This document shows positions 40,848 through 50,758 of a stretch of 64,000 bases of DNA, piece by piece (the first letter of the stretch is position 1; each line of letters starts with the position of its first letter). The translations under genes and the position numbers were made by a program. Location: positions 1,364,001-1,428,000 of the forward strand of contig OZ253477.1 in assembly GCA_965261775.1 (NCBI GenBank), given 5' to 3'. The notes below the pieces were generated by a model. That model was given only the letters and a program-made list of their open reading frames with translations. It did no database searches and was not told where the DNA came from. Source of the DNA: G965261775 sp965261775 (GTDB taxonomy: Bacteria; Pseudomonadota; Gammaproteobacteria; Eutrophobiales; Eutrophobiaceae).

Positions 40848-42740
40848 ATGTCGGCGCATTCTGCAAAACCTGATGTTATCATTGTAGGCGGTGGCCATGC
40901 CGGCACCGAGGCCGCGCTGGCAGCCGCGCGCATGGGCAGTTACACTCTGTTGCTGACACACAATATCGATACGCTCGGACAGATGTCCTGCAATCCGGCA
41001 ATTGGCGGGATTGGCAAAGGGCACCTGGTCAAGGAAATTGACGCCATGGGCGGTTTGATGGCACAGGCGGCAGACTGGAGCGGTATCCAGTTTCGCATTT
41101 TGAATTCCCGCAAAGGCCCGGCCGTACGTGCCACCAGGGCACAGATTGATCGTACACTGTATAAGCGGGTAGTGCGTTCAACGCTGGAAGAGCAGGACAA
41201 TCTGCTCATTCTGCCACAAACGGTGGACGATCTTGTGATTGAAGGAGGGCGGGTCGTTGGCGTCGTTACAAACACGGGCACCAGGTTCCATGCCGCTGCT
41301 GTCGTTCTGACCGCGGGTACGTTTCTCGGCGGCAAAATTCATATCGGTGACAGCAGTCATGCCGCCGGTCGCATCGGCGACCCGCCGTCAATTGCGCTGG
41401 CGCAGCGTCTGCGGGAATTACCATTCAACGTTGGCCGACTGAAAACAGGTACGCCACCACGTATTGACGGAAAGACAATAGATTATAGTCGCCTGCAGGT
41501 TCAGCACGGCGATGACCCGGTGCCGGTCTTCTCTTACATCGGCACTGCCGCGCAACATCCCCGACAGGTGCCCTGTTATATCACGCATACCAATGAACGC
41601 ACCCATGAGATTATCCGTAATGCCCTGCATCATTCGCCGATGTTTAACGGCAACATTCAAAGCCGGGGCCCGCGCTACTGCCCATCGGTTGAAGACAAGA
41701 TCGTGCGCTTTGCCGACAAGTCTTCCCATCAGATATTTGTTGAGCCGGAGGGTTTGGATACCGATCTTGTCTATCCCAATGGCATTTCCACTGCCCTGCC
41801 CCACGATGTCCAGGTCGCGCTGGTGCGCTCAATAGATGGTTTTGAAAACGCTCTTATCACACAACCGGGCTATGCTGTTGAATATGATTTCTTTGACCCG
41901 CGCGGTTTGCATCCCTGGCTGGAAACCAAATTTATCACCGGTTTGTTTTTTGCCGGACAGATTAACGGCACGACCGGTTATGAAGAGGCGGCTTCTCAGG
42001 GACTACTGGCGGGAATGAATGCGGCACTGCGTATTCAGGACAGGCCTCCCTGGTTTCCACGACGCGATCTGGCCTATATGGGCGTGTTGGTGGATGATTT
42101 GATCACGATGGGGACAACGGAGCCATATCGCATGTTCACCAGCAGAGCAGAGTACCGTTTGTTGTTGCGGGAAGACAATGCCGATTTACGCCTGACCGAA
42201 CGGGCACATGAACATGGCCTGATTGATAAACACCGCTGGCGGTTGTTTAGTGAAAAACGCGCCGCCATTGAGCAGGAAACGCAGAGACTTAAAAAAACAG
42301 TGGTCGGTCCACAGACTCTTGCCGAAAAAGGTACTACGATGGTCGCCGGGCAAGTGATTCTCCGGGAGCAGACCTTGTGGCAATTGTTGAAACGTCCTGA
42401 ACTGACCTATCGGGATATTGCCGGACTGTCGGGGGACAGTGCTCCAGATATTGAACCCGTCGTGGCCGGGCAGATTGAGATACAGGCCGGATACTCCGGT
42501 TATATTGAGCATGCACAGAAGGAGGTTGAGCGTAATCGACAACATGAAGAAACACCTCTGCCAGACGACCTTGATTACCGACATATTCGGGGATTATCTG
42601 GCGAGGTCGTGGAAAAATTATCGCGGCATCGCCCATGCAGCCTGGGACAGGCCTCCCGCATTCAAGGTATCACGCCAGCGGCGATTTCCCTGTTGCGCGT
42701 ACATCTCAAGAAACGTTCTCTGTTGCGGAACAGCGCCTGA
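40848..42740 (+). CDS. mnmG: tRNA uridine-34 5-carboxymethylaminomethyl synthase MnmG
   Basis: 630 residues. The FAD motif VIIVGGGHAGTEAALAAARM is near the N-terminus, then MSCNPAIGGIGKGHLVKEID and LKTGTPPRIDG. The C-terminus has DYRHIRGLSGEVVEKLSRHR. With MnmE it modifies the wobble uridine of several tRNAs. It starts the classical mnmG-rsmG-parAB-atp cluster that often lies near the chromosomal origin. Confidence 0.98.
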   Translation: MSAHSAKPDVIIVGGGHAGTEAALAAARMGSYTLLLTHNIDTLGQMSCNPAIGGIGKGHLVKEIDAMGGLMAQAADWSGIQFRILNSRKGPAVRATRAQIDRTLYKRVVRSTLEEQDNLLILPQTVDDLVIEGGRVVGVVTNTGTRFHAAAVVLTAGTFLGGKIHIGDSSHAAGRIGDPPSIALAQRLRELPFNVGRLKTGTPPRIDGKTIDYSRLQVQHGDDPVPVFSYIGTAAQHPRQVPCYITHTNERTHEIIRNALHHSPMFNGNIQSRGPRYCPSVEDKIVRFADKSSHQIFVEPEGLDTDLVYPNGISTALPHDVQVALVRSIDGFENALITQPGYAVEYDFFDPRGLHPWLETKFITGLFFAGQINGTTGYEEAASQGLLAGMNAALRIQDRPPWFPRRDLAYMGVLVDDLITMGTTEPYRMFTSRAEYRLLLREDNADLRLTERAHEHGLIDKHRWRLFSEKRAAIEQETQRLKKTVVGPQTLAEKGTTMVAGQVILREQTLWQLLKRPELTYRDIAGLSGDSAPDIEPVVAGQIEIQAGYSGYIEHAQKEVERNRQHEETPLPDDLDYRHIRGLSGEVVEKLSRHRPCSLGQASRIQGITPAAISLLRVHLKKRSLLRNSA

Positions 42741-42971
42741 CGTCGGGCTGTTCATAAATATTGCATGAAGTGCATTACCCGCGGATTAACGCAGATGATG
42801 GCTAGGCGCGAAGCGACTCTTCCCTGCCCTCGTCCCCAAAAATACCTCCAGGGAACTTAATCGCGGGGGCGGGGATCCAGTGGCTTTATGGATAATGCGC
42901 CGAAGCCGCACTGATCTTGTCTATTATCTCCTTTCCCTTTTAGCGTTCGCCTTTATGCGGTACCTGGTTTA

Positions 42972-43592
42972 ATGCAGATTCTGTTGCAAACAGGTCTTGA
43001 GAAAATCGGGATTGAACCGACGCCTGCGCTCTGCCGGGCTTGTCTGAATTATATTGAGTTACTCTGCAAATGGAACAAGGTGTATAATCTCACGGCACTT
43101 GACGACCCCGAAGCGATATTACACCGCCATGTCCTTGAGTCGCTCTCTATTTCCCCTTTTATCAAAGGTCAGCGTTGCCTTGATGTCGGTACCGGAGCAG
43201 GTCTGCCGGGATTGATCCTGGCACTGGCACTACCTGAAACACAATGGCTCTTGCTGGACAGTAAAAAAAAGAAAATCCGTTTTCTGCAACATGTCCGGAC
43301 CACCCTGAAACTGGATAATGTCGATCTGTTGCATGCCCGCGTGGAAACCTTCACTCCCAGGCAGCCGTTACAGACGATTGTCTGCCGCGCCGTCGCACCG
43401 TTGCCACGTCTGGTGGATGTCACGGCACATTTAATCATGGACGACTCGCAGTTACTGGCGATCAAAGGCAGTCTGGTGAAGCGTGAGATTGAGGCTTTGG
43501 GTAAACGCAAGGTAGCGGTGAACGTGGACAATCTGCCCTGGGCGGGTACAGGTACCCCCATGAAACTGCTACGTATAACACGACGCAATTAA
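42972..43592 (+). CDS. rsmG: 16S rRNA (guanine-527-N7)-methyltransferase
   Basis: 206 residues. Conserved opening LCKWNKVYNLTAL, and the SAM site is LDVGTGAGLPGLILAL, then LLDSKKKKIRFL. Methylates G527 of 16S rRNA. The 231-bp gap from mnmG has no gene. Downstream parA starts 87 bp after the stop. Confidence 0.97.
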   Translation: MQILLQTGLEKIGIEPTPALCRACLNYIELLCKWNKVYNLTALDDPEAILHRHVLESLSISPFIKGQRCLDVGTGAGLPGLILALALPETQWLLLDSKKKKIRFLQHVRTTLKLDNVDLLHARVETFTPRQPLQTIVCRAVAPLPRLVDVTAHLIMDDSQLLAIKGSLVKREIEALGKRKVAVNVDNLPWAGTGTPMKLLRITRRN

Positions 43593-43678
43593 ATAATCAG
43601 ATCCCGAACAGCTTGCGCTATAGTAAGATCACAAAAGGCCATCATAATGATATATCACATGAAAGTGCAGGATTAAGA

Positions 43679-44464
43679 ATGTCGCGTATTATTGCTGTTA
43701 CAAACCAGAAAGGCGGTGTGGGCAAGACCACAACCAGTCTGAATCTCGCCGCGTCACTGGCGGCGACCAAACGGCAGATATTACTGGTTGATCTTGATCC
43801 GCAGGGGAATGCCACCATGGGGTCGGGTATCAATAAACGGCAGCTTGAAACATCAAGCTATGATGTGCTGATAGGCAACAAGACGGCGGAGGAAGTCATG
43901 ATCAGGTCGGGAACGGGGCATTATAAACTAATACCGGCCAATACCGACCTCGCCGGTCTGGAAGTAGCGCTACTGGATGAGATCGCACGCGAAGCCCGTT
44001 TACGTAATGCGCTGGAGCCAGTGAAGGAAGACTATGATTTTATCTTTATTGACTGTCCGCCTTCTTTAAGCATGCTGACGATAAATGCGCTGGTCGCCGC
44101 CGATTCGGTGATGATTCCGATGCAATGTGAATATTATGCCCTGGAAGGGTTGACCGCTCTCCTGGATACCGTGAATAAAATTAAAACCTATCTTAACCCC
44201 GATCTTAAAATAGAAGGTCTGTTGCGGACCATGTATGATTCCAGAAATAACCTTTCCTCACAGGTATCAGAGCAGTTAATTGATCATTTTGGCGAGAAGG
44301 TATATCGGACGATCATTCCCCGCAACGTTAGACTGGCGGAGGCACCGAGTCACGGGCTTGTCGCGCTGGCTTATGACAAGTCCTCTTCGGGGACGGTTGC
44401 CTATCTGGCGCTCGCCGGGGAAATGTTGCGCCGGGAAAAAAAGTCGGCATCTGATGGATATTAA
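43679..44464 (+). CDS. parA: Chromosome partitioning ATPase ParA (Soj)
   Basis: 261 residues from the ATG at 43679, where the family sequence MSRIIAVTNQKGGVGKTTTS begins; the frame extends upstream without similarity. The deviant Walker A KGGVGKTT and the Walker B in FIFIDCPPSL are present. It moves ParB-parS complexes in chromosome segregation. parB follows after 17 bp. Confidence 0.96.
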   Translation: MSRIIAVTNQKGGVGKTTTSLNLAASLAATKRQILLVDLDPQGNATMGSGINKRQLETSSYDVLIGNKTAEEVMIRSGTGHYKLIPANTDLAGLEVALLDEIAREARLRNALEPVKEDYDFIFIDCPPSLSMLTINALVAADSVMIPMQCEYYALEGLTALLDTVNKIKTYLNPDLKIEGLLRTMYDSRNNLSSQVSEQLIDHFGEKVYRTIIPRNVRLAEAPSHGLVALAYDKSSSGTVAYLALAGEMLRREKKSASDGY

Positions 44465-44481
44465 ATGAAAGCAAAGACAGC

Positions 44482-45351
44482 ATGACAAAGACGAGAAAAA
44501 TCGGTTTGGGTAGAGGGCTTGACGCCTTGCTGGACGGGGTTGATCGAATCAACGCGGAAAAACTGTCCGGCAATGATACCGGCTTCAAGATTCTTCCTGT
44601 TGATCTTCTGGAGCGCGGGCGTTATCAGCCCAGAGAAAACTTCGATCCGGAAGCACTGCAGGAACTGGCCAATTCCATACGTACGCAGGGCATGGTTCAG
44701 CCCATTGTGGTACGTGCCCTGCCCGGGGGCAAAAAGTTTGAGATTATCGCCGGTGAACGCCGCTGGCGGGCAGCACAACTGGGCGGTCTGCAGGAGGTGC
44801 CCGTCATTATCAAGATCGCCCCGGATCAAATTGCCGTATGCATGTCCCTGATTGAAAATATTCAGCGGGAAGATTTGAACCCCATGGAAGAAGCGGTAGC
44901 GTTGGACCAGTTGCTTCAAGAATTTGATATGACGCATGAAGAGGTAGCCTCCGCCATAGGCCGTTCCCGCTCAGCGGTCAGTAATCTGTTACGTTTGCTG
45001 AATCTCGATAAGCGGGTTAAAGACATGCTGCAGGAGGGCAAACTGGAGATGGGCCATGCCCGCGCCTTACTGTCACTGGCACAACCAAAACAGGCTGAAG
45101 TAGCCAGGAAAATCATCAAAAAAGGTCTGACGGTCAGAGAGACCGAAACACTGGTAAAGCACTCTGGAAAGAGTCCGCCGCTAAAATCTACCGTCAAAAT
45201 TGACGCCAACACGCTGACACTGCAAAATAAACTGTCCGCGAAACTGGGCACCCGGGTAGTAATCCGACAACAGAGCAAACAGAAAGGCGCCTTGCAGATT
45301 TACTACAATACGCTGGACGAACTGGACGGCATTTTGGGGCATATTAAATAA
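44482..45351 (+). CDS. parB: Chromosome partitioning protein ParB (Spo0J)
   Basis: 289 residues. The opening RKIGLGRGLDALL is typical, and the ParB/Srx CTPase motif reads IIAGERRWRAAQLGGL, with ENIQREDLNPMEEA next. The HTH contains EEVASAIGRSRSAVSNLLRL. It binds parS and clamps DNA with CTP. I found no good copy of the parS 16-mer inside the window. Confidence 0.97.
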   Translation: MTKTRKIGLGRGLDALLDGVDRINAEKLSGNDTGFKILPVDLLERGRYQPRENFDPEALQELANSIRTQGMVQPIVVRALPGGKKFEIIAGERRWRAAQLGGLQEVPVIIKIAPDQIAVCMSLIENIQREDLNPMEEAVALDQLLQEFDMTHEEVASAIGRSRSAVSNLLRLLNLDKRVKDMLQEGKLEMGHARALLSLAQPKQAEVARKIIKKGLTVRETETLVKHSGKSPPLKSTVKIDANTLTLQNKLSAKLGTRVVIRQQSKQKGALQIYYNTLDELDGILGHIK

Positions 45352-45450
45352 TTTCAGTACGGGAATTGATCGATCATCCACAATCATTATAATCCCGTCT
45401 CGCTGGCGGGTCAGTGGAAGGGTTGATATTTCACTCTGGCATGTTTATGC

Positions 45451-45882
45451 TTGGCGACCAACAAATCACGCAAGCCCGGGAGTATAGGGCGATTGGACAA
45501 AGAAAACAGCAAAACCCGCACGGCGGCAAATAGAATGTTGCTGATTGAAACGATCGCAGTCGGTTTTTGCAGCTTGTGTCTGTTTGTGTTTGCAAACAGC
45601 CCGGTACGGGCTTATTCTGCGTTGCTGGGGGGGGGCGCTTTCATCGGTCCCAATGTGCTGTTTGTCCGCTTGTCTTTGTGGAAATCCGCTACAGACACAA
45701 CGAACAGTAAAATATTGATGTGGTTTTATATCGGCGAAACAATAAAAATCGCCGCGACAATAATAATATTTTTAATTTCATTGTTATTTGTAAAGCCGTT
45801 GAGTATCGGAACTATGTTTATAAGTTATGGCGCTGTCGCATTGATGAACCTGGCAGGATTGGCAGTATTGATGAATCGATGA
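45451..45882 (+). CDS. atpI: F1Fo ATP synthase subunit I
   Basis: 143 residues from a TTG start; an internal ATG at 45535 would remove the basic N-terminus. Four membrane helices, with the conserved AYSALLGGGAFIGPNVLFV. AtpI helps assemble the c-ring and is dispensable in most species. First gene of the atp operon. Confidence 0.85.
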   Translation: MATNKSRKPGSIGRLDKENSKTRTAANRMLLIETIAVGFCSLCLFVFANSPVRAYSALLGGGAFIGPNVLFVRLSLWKSATDTTNSKILMWFYIGETIKIAATIIIFLISLLFVKPLSIGTMFISYGAVALMNLAGLAVLMNR

Positions 45883-45904
45883 GTATTTCGGGTTAAAGAC
45901 ACAA

Positions 45905-46801
45905 ATGGCAACTGAAGCACTGACTTCAAATTCATATATTCAACATCATCTGCAAAACCTTGTGCTGGGCAGATTGCCCGCGGGATATCAGCGCACGGAT
46001 GGCAGTGTCCTTGAGGAATCCACGTTGACCTTCGCACACAGCGCCAAAGAGGCCGTTGACATGGGATTCTGGGCGTTGAATGTTGATACGCTCGGTTTCT
46101 CAATCGTGCTTGGCGCGATATTTTTGTTTTTCTTCTATCGGGTAGCACATACGACATGTGCGGGCACGCCGTCCGGTTTTACCAATCTGGTCGAATTGAT
46201 CATTGAATTTGTGAACAAAAACGTCAGTGATATTATGCCGGTACACAATCCCCTCATCGGTCCGTTGGCGTTGACGATCTTTATTTGGGTGACGTTAATA
46301 AATACCATGGACATTGTGCCGGTGGACCTGTTACCGGTGATCGCGCAATCCCTGGTCGGCAACCCGCACCTTTATATGAAAGTGGTACCCCCCACGGATA
46401 TAAACATCACCTTCGGTCTTTCCATCGGCGTGTTTCTGCTGATCCTCTATTACAGCATTAAGATAAAAGGGGTGAAAGGATTCATCGGCGAACTCACATT
46501 ACAACCGTTTGGCAAATGGTACATGATCCCTTTCAATCTGATACTGGAAGGGGTGAGTCTGATTGCCAAACCGATTTCACTGGCACTGCGGTTATTTGGT
46601 AATCTATATGCGGGAGAATTGATCTTTCTGCTCATCGCGACGCTAATGGGTTCCGGATTGCCCTATTTTACCGGTATATTAATGGGGGGTGTGTTACAGT
46701 TTATCTGGGCAGTGTTCCATATATTGATTGTGCTGTTACAGGCATTTATTTTTATGATGCTGACTATTGTCTATCTGGCAATGGCGCATGAGCATCACTA
46801 A
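45905..46801 (+). CDS. atpB: ATP synthase Fo subunit a
   Basis: 298 residues, five to six membrane helices. The essential arginine is in SLALRLFGNLYAGE, and the last helices contain FHILIVLLQAFIFMMLTIVY. It forms the proton half-channels against the c-ring. Confidence 0.97.
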   Translation: MATEALTSNSYIQHHLQNLVLGRLPAGYQRTDGSVLEESTLTFAHSAKEAVDMGFWALNVDTLGFSIVLGAIFLFFFYRVAHTTCAGTPSGFTNLVELIIEFVNKNVSDIMPVHNPLIGPLALTIFIWVTLINTMDIVPVDLLPVIAQSLVGNPHLYMKVVPPTDINITFGLSIGVFLLILYYSIKIKGVKGFIGELTLQPFGKWYMIPFNLILEGVSLIAKPISLALRLFGNLYAGELIFLLIATLMGSGLPYFTGILMGGVLQFIWAVFHILIVLLQAFIFMMLTIVYLAMAHEHH

Positions 46802-46842
46802 CTTTTTATTCAGCTAGATTTGAATTTTTTGGGAGAGAGTTT

Positions 46843-47112
46843 ATGGAAACTATTCTGGCGTTTACATCATTGGGTGTCTTAATCGTTCTGGGCATGGGCG
46901 CGTTCGGTACGGCAATCGGTTTCGGTATTCTGGGGGGGAAATTCCTGGAGGGCGCCGCCCGCCAGCCTGAACTGGCACCGATGCTGCAAACCAAGATGTT
47001 CCTGGTGGCAGGGTTGATCGACGCTGTGACCATGATCGGCATCGGTATCGGCATGTGGTTCACACTGGCAAGTCCTTTCATTGCTACGTTGCAACGAGTG
47101 TCCGGTGCATGA
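46843..47112 (+). CDS. atpE: ATP synthase Fo subunit c
   Basis: 89 residues, hairpin of two helices with the polar loop ARQPEL. The ion-binding carboxylate is Asp 60 in GLIDAVTMIG. The Na+-specific residues (Gln/Glu-Ser set) are absent, so the rotor should be proton-driven. Confidence 0.97.
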   Translation: METILAFTSLGVLIVLGMGAFGTAIGFGILGGKFLEGAARQPELAPMLQTKMFLVAGLIDAVTMIGIGIGMWFTLASPFIATLQRVSGA

Positions 47113-47165
47113 CGGGTGCGTAAAAAGACGACTTTCAATCATTGAAACATTGCAGGTGAGCCACA

Positions 47166-47636
47166 GTGAATTTTAATGCAACCTTAATTGGTCAGCTGGT
47201 TACGTTTGCCATATTTGTCTGGTTCACGATGAAATTTATCTGGCCCTTGCTGCTTAAACAGATGCAGGAGCGCGAAGCGCGGATCGCCGACGGACTGGCG
47301 GCAGCGGAACAGGGACAAAAAGACCTTGTCGAGGCACGTGAGAAGTCTTCCACCGAGATAGAGAAGGGGAAAAAACAGGCGACGGATATTATTGCACAGG
47401 CGCAAAAGCGTGGTGACGAAATCATTGAAGGTGCGCGTGCGACCGCCAAGACAGAAAGTATGCGTATCAAGGAAAGTATGTTGGATGAGGTTGAGCAGGA
47501 AAAAGAAAAAGCCCGGCGGGAACTGAAAAAACAGGTTGCCGTATTGGCTATTGCTGGCGCAGAGCAAATCCTGAAGCGCGAGGTTAACGAAACCGCGCAC
47601 GCTGAAATGCTGTCCGAGATTACCCAACGCCTGTGA
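47166..47636 (+). CDS. atpF: ATP synthase Fo subunit b
   Basis: 156 residues, GTG start (the codon after CCACA). One N-terminal membrane helix (about 5-25) with FVWFTMKFIWPLL, then a long charged helix forming the peripheral stalk. Length equals that of E. coli AtpF. Confidence 0.96.
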   Translation: MNFNATLIGQLVTFAIFVWFTMKFIWPLLLKQMQEREARIADGLAAAEQGQKDLVEAREKSSTEIEKGKKQATDIIAQAQKRGDEIIEGARATAKTESMRIKESMLDEVEQEKEKARRELKKQVAVLAIAGAEQILKREVNETAHAEMLSEITQRL

Positions 47637-47655
47637 GCGGGTTGTTGGAGGAAAG

Positions 47656-48192
47656 ATGTTAGAAAGAACCACCATTGCCAGACCTTATGCAGAAGCGGCG
47701 TTCGCGCAGGCCTGTGAAGAAGATCGCCTGGGGCAATGGTCTGCCACACTGGAGTTGCTCAATATGATCGTTTCTGATCCGGATATGATCGGAATCATCA
47801 ATAATCCGAATTTCACCGAAGACCAGCTTTATCAACTAATCGTAGATATCGGTGGTGATCAACTGGGCCGCTCCAGCAAAAATTTTGCCTATGTGTTGAT
47901 TGACGCCGGACGCATTACACTGATGCCTGAGATAGCCGCCTTGTTTGAACAGAGCCGGGCCGCCGTGGAGGGGATAAGCGCCGTCGACATTACCACGGCC
48001 TTTCCGCTGAGTGACGCCGAAATCAACGGGATTTCGGAGGCGATCTCAAAACACATTGGGAAGAAAGTGAAAATGCATACCGCCGAAAACAAAGACCTGA
48101 TAGGTGGTATCATTATTCAAATAGGTGATTCCGTGATTGACGCCTCTCTGCGCGGTCATCTAGAGTCATTGAACAGCATGTTTGTACAATAG
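47656..48192 (+). CDS. atpH: ATP synthase F1 subunit delta
   Basis: 178 residues. Starts ARPYAEAAFAQA within the first 20, and ends with LIGGIIIQIGDSVIDASLRG, the conserved delta/OSCP tail. It joins the peripheral stalk to the F1 head. Confidence 0.96.
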   Translation: MLERTTIARPYAEAAFAQACEEDRLGQWSATLELLNMIVSDPDMIGIINNPNFTEDQLYQLIVDIGGDQLGRSSKNFAYVLIDAGRITLMPEIAALFEQSRAAVEGISAVDITTAFPLSDAEINGISEAISKHIGKKVKMHTAENKDLIGGIIIQIGDSVIDASLRGHLESLNSMFVQ

Positions 48193-48213
48193 TTATCGGA
48201 TGAGGTAAGACTT

Positions 48214-49758
48214 ATGTCCATAAGCGCAACTGAAATCAGCAGTCTGATCAGAAAAAAAATACAGGAACTGGACCTGGATGTTGAGGCGCGTACCGAAGGT
48301 ACGGTTATCAGTCTTGCCGACGGCGTCGCCAGGATACATGGTTTAAGCGATGTCATGCAGGGCGAAATGGTTGAATTCCCCGGCAATTCTTACGGTCTGG
48401 CCCTTAACCTTGAACGCGACTCTGTCAGCGCGGTTATTCTGGGGGACTATGAACACATCTCGGAAAATGATGTCGTCAAATGTACCAGGCGTATTCTTGA
48501 AGTCCCCGTTGGCGAAGGGCTTCTGGGCCGCGTCGTTGATTCGCTTGGCAATCCGATTGACGGCAAGGGCGAGGTAAAAGCGGCGGAAACATCCCCCATT
48601 GAAAAAATTGCCCCCGGCGTAATTGCCCGAAAGTCGGTGAGTCAAGCGCTACAAACCGGTTTGAAATCCATTGATGCCATGGTGCCTATTGGTCGCGGTC
48701 AACGTGAGCTTATCATCGGCGACCGGCAGACCGGCAAAACGGCCGTCGCCATTGACACGATCATCAACCAGAAAGGTACCGGTGTAAAATGTATCTATGT
48801 CGCCATCGGACAGAAAGCCTCCTCAATCAGTGTCGTGATCCGCAAGCTCGAAGAGCATGGCGCGCTTGAGCATACGATTATCGTGGCGGCGACCGCATCT
48901 GATTCGGCAGCGATGCAGTATATCGCGCCGTATGCCGGTTGCACCATGGGTGAATATTTCCGCGACCGCGGCGAAGACGCGCTGATTATCTACGATGATC
49001 TGACCAAGCAGGCGTGGGCGTATCGTCAAATCTCGTTGCTTTTGAAGCGCCCACCCGGGCGTGAGGCTTATCCCGGCGACGTATTCTATCTTCATTCACG
49101 TTTGTTGGAACGGGCGGCGCGAATAAATGAAAATCATGTTGAGAAAATCACTGACGGCAAGGTCAAAGGCCGCACTGGATCCCTGACAGCATTGCCTATT
49201 ATTGAGACTCAAGCCGGTGATGTTTCGGCCTTTGTACCAACCAATGTCATCTCGATTACCGACGGACAGATCTTTTTGGAAACCGATTTGTTCAACTCCG
49301 GTTTCCGTCCAGCCATCAACGCCGGACTTTCCGTATCAAGGGTAGGTGGCGCAGCGCAGACTAAAATCATCAAGAAACTGGGTGGAGGTATACGCCTGGC
49401 GCTGGCGCAATATCGGGAGCTGGCCGCCTTCGCACAGTTCGCATCCGATCTTGACGAAGCTACCCGCAAACAACTGGAACGCGGCCAGCGTGTTATGGAA
49501 TTGATGAAACAGCGGCAGTATTCACCGTTGAATGTCGCTGAAATGGGCATCAGCCTGTTTGCCGTTGAAAACGGTTACCTGGACGATGTCCCCCTGGAGA
49601 AAACAGGCGACTTTGAAATGGCTCTGCATGATTACATGCGGAGAGAACAATCCGACCTGATGGACCGGATTGGCAGCGACGGCAACTATGACAACGATAT
49701 TGAGCGCGATATCAAAGAGGCTATTGAGAAATTCAAGGCCGACAAATACCTGGTCTAG
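48214..49758 (+). CDS. atpA: ATP synthase F1 subunit alpha
   Basis: 514 residues. Walker A GDRQTGKTAVAID and the alpha signature region PGREAYPGDVFYLHSRLLER are seen. Forms the non-catalytic nucleotide sites of the F1 hexamer. The 79-bp gap to atpG is the longest inside the operon apart from atpG-atpD. Confidence 0.98.
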   Translation: MSISATEISSLIRKKIQELDLDVEARTEGTVISLADGVARIHGLSDVMQGEMVEFPGNSYGLALNLERDSVSAVILGDYEHISENDVVKCTRRILEVPVGEGLLGRVVDSLGNPIDGKGEVKAAETSPIEKIAPGVIARKSVSQALQTGLKSIDAMVPIGRGQRELIIGDRQTGKTAVAIDTIINQKGTGVKCIYVAIGQKASSISVVIRKLEEHGALEHTIIVAATASDSAAMQYIAPYAGCTMGEYFRDRGEDALIIYDDLTKQAWAYRQISLLLKRPPGREAYPGDVFYLHSRLLERAARINENHVEKITDGKVKGRTGSLTALPIIETQAGDVSAFVPTNVISITDGQIFLETDLFNSGFRPAINAGLSVSRVGGAAQTKIIKKLGGGIRLALAQYRELAAFAQFASDLDEATRKQLERGQRVMELMKQRQYSPLNVAEMGISLFAVENGYLDDVPLEKTGDFEMALHDYMRREQSDLMDRIGSDGNYDNDIERDIKEAIEKFKADKYLV

Positions 49759-49837
49759 TGATTGAGGTATAAAAAGGCGCCGTATTTAACGAAACAGTCA
49801 CTCTGAAACACCGCAAACAAGCAAGGAAAAAGCATAG

Positions 49838-50701
49838 ATGGCAGTCGGCAAAGAGATACGTACCAAGATCGCGAGCATCAAGAATACGCAGAAGATCACC
49901 AGGGCGATGGAAATGGTCGCGGCAAGCAAGATGCGCAAGGCACAGAATCGCATGCGCGCTGCCCGTCCCTATTCCGAGAAGATTCAAAATGTCATTTCGC
50001 ATCTTGCCAATGCAAACCCGGAATACAAACACCCTTACCTCGTTGCACGTACAGAAGTGCGGCGGATCGGCCTGCTGGTCATTTCAACCGACCGCGGTCT
50101 CTGCGGCGGACTAAACGCTAATCTGTTTCGCATGTTGTTACGCCAAATCAAAGCCTGGGAAGAGGTGGGCAAAGGAGTCAGTTTATGTGTGATCGGCACC
50201 AAGGCGGCCGGATTCTTCGGTTCTATTGGCGCCAGTATTGTCGGGCAGGCAACGCATATCGGCGACGAACCCGGCCTTGACGATCTGATCGGCACGATCA
50301 TAATCATGCTGAATGCGTTTAAGGAAGGCGAAGTTGATGAAGTGCATCTGGCTTCGAACAGCTTTGTCAATTCGATGACGCAAATGCCGCGTATTGAACA
50401 GCTTGTCCCGGGGAAACCAATTGAAGACAAAGACTATGGGCATCACTGGGATTATTTATACGAACCAGACTCCGAAGAAGTGCTGGACCATTTATTGACG
50501 CGCTATATCGAGGCACAGGTATATACCGGCGTCGTTGAAAACATTGCCTGCGAAATGGCCGCACGTATGGTTGCGATGAAGAGCGCGTCCGATAACGCCA
50601 GTAAATTGATTGACGAGTTGCAGTTGATCTACAACAAGGCGCGCCAGGCCGCGATCACGCAGGAATTGTCTGAAATTGTCGCCGGTGCAGCGGCAATTTG
50701 A
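49838..50701 (+). CDS. atpG: ATP synthase F1 subunit gamma
   Basis: 287 residues. Start AVGKEIRTKIASIKNTQKIT and the conserved C-terminus ARQAAITQELSEIVAGAAAI. Central rotor shaft. Confidence 0.97.
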   Translation: MAVGKEIRTKIASIKNTQKITRAMEMVAASKMRKAQNRMRAARPYSEKIQNVISHLANANPEYKHPYLVARTEVRRIGLLVISTDRGLCGGLNANLFRMLLRQIKAWEEVGKGVSLCVIGTKAAGFFGSIGASIVGQATHIGDEPGLDDLIGTIIIMLNAFKEGEVDEVHLASNSFVNSMTQMPRIEQLVPGKPIEDKDYGHHWDYLYEPDSEEVLDHLLTRYIEAQVYTGVVENIACEMAARMVAMKSASDNASKLIDELQLIYNKARQAAITQELSEIVAGAAAI

Positions 50702-50758
50702 GGCCGGCAAATTTTTCTATAGCTATTGACCACGCATAATTATTGAGGAACGAAAAAC

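Noticed and set aside
45370..45385. DnaA-box-like TCATCCACA downstream of parB
   Set aside because: One mismatched box without companions or an AT-rich unwinding element is not an origin.
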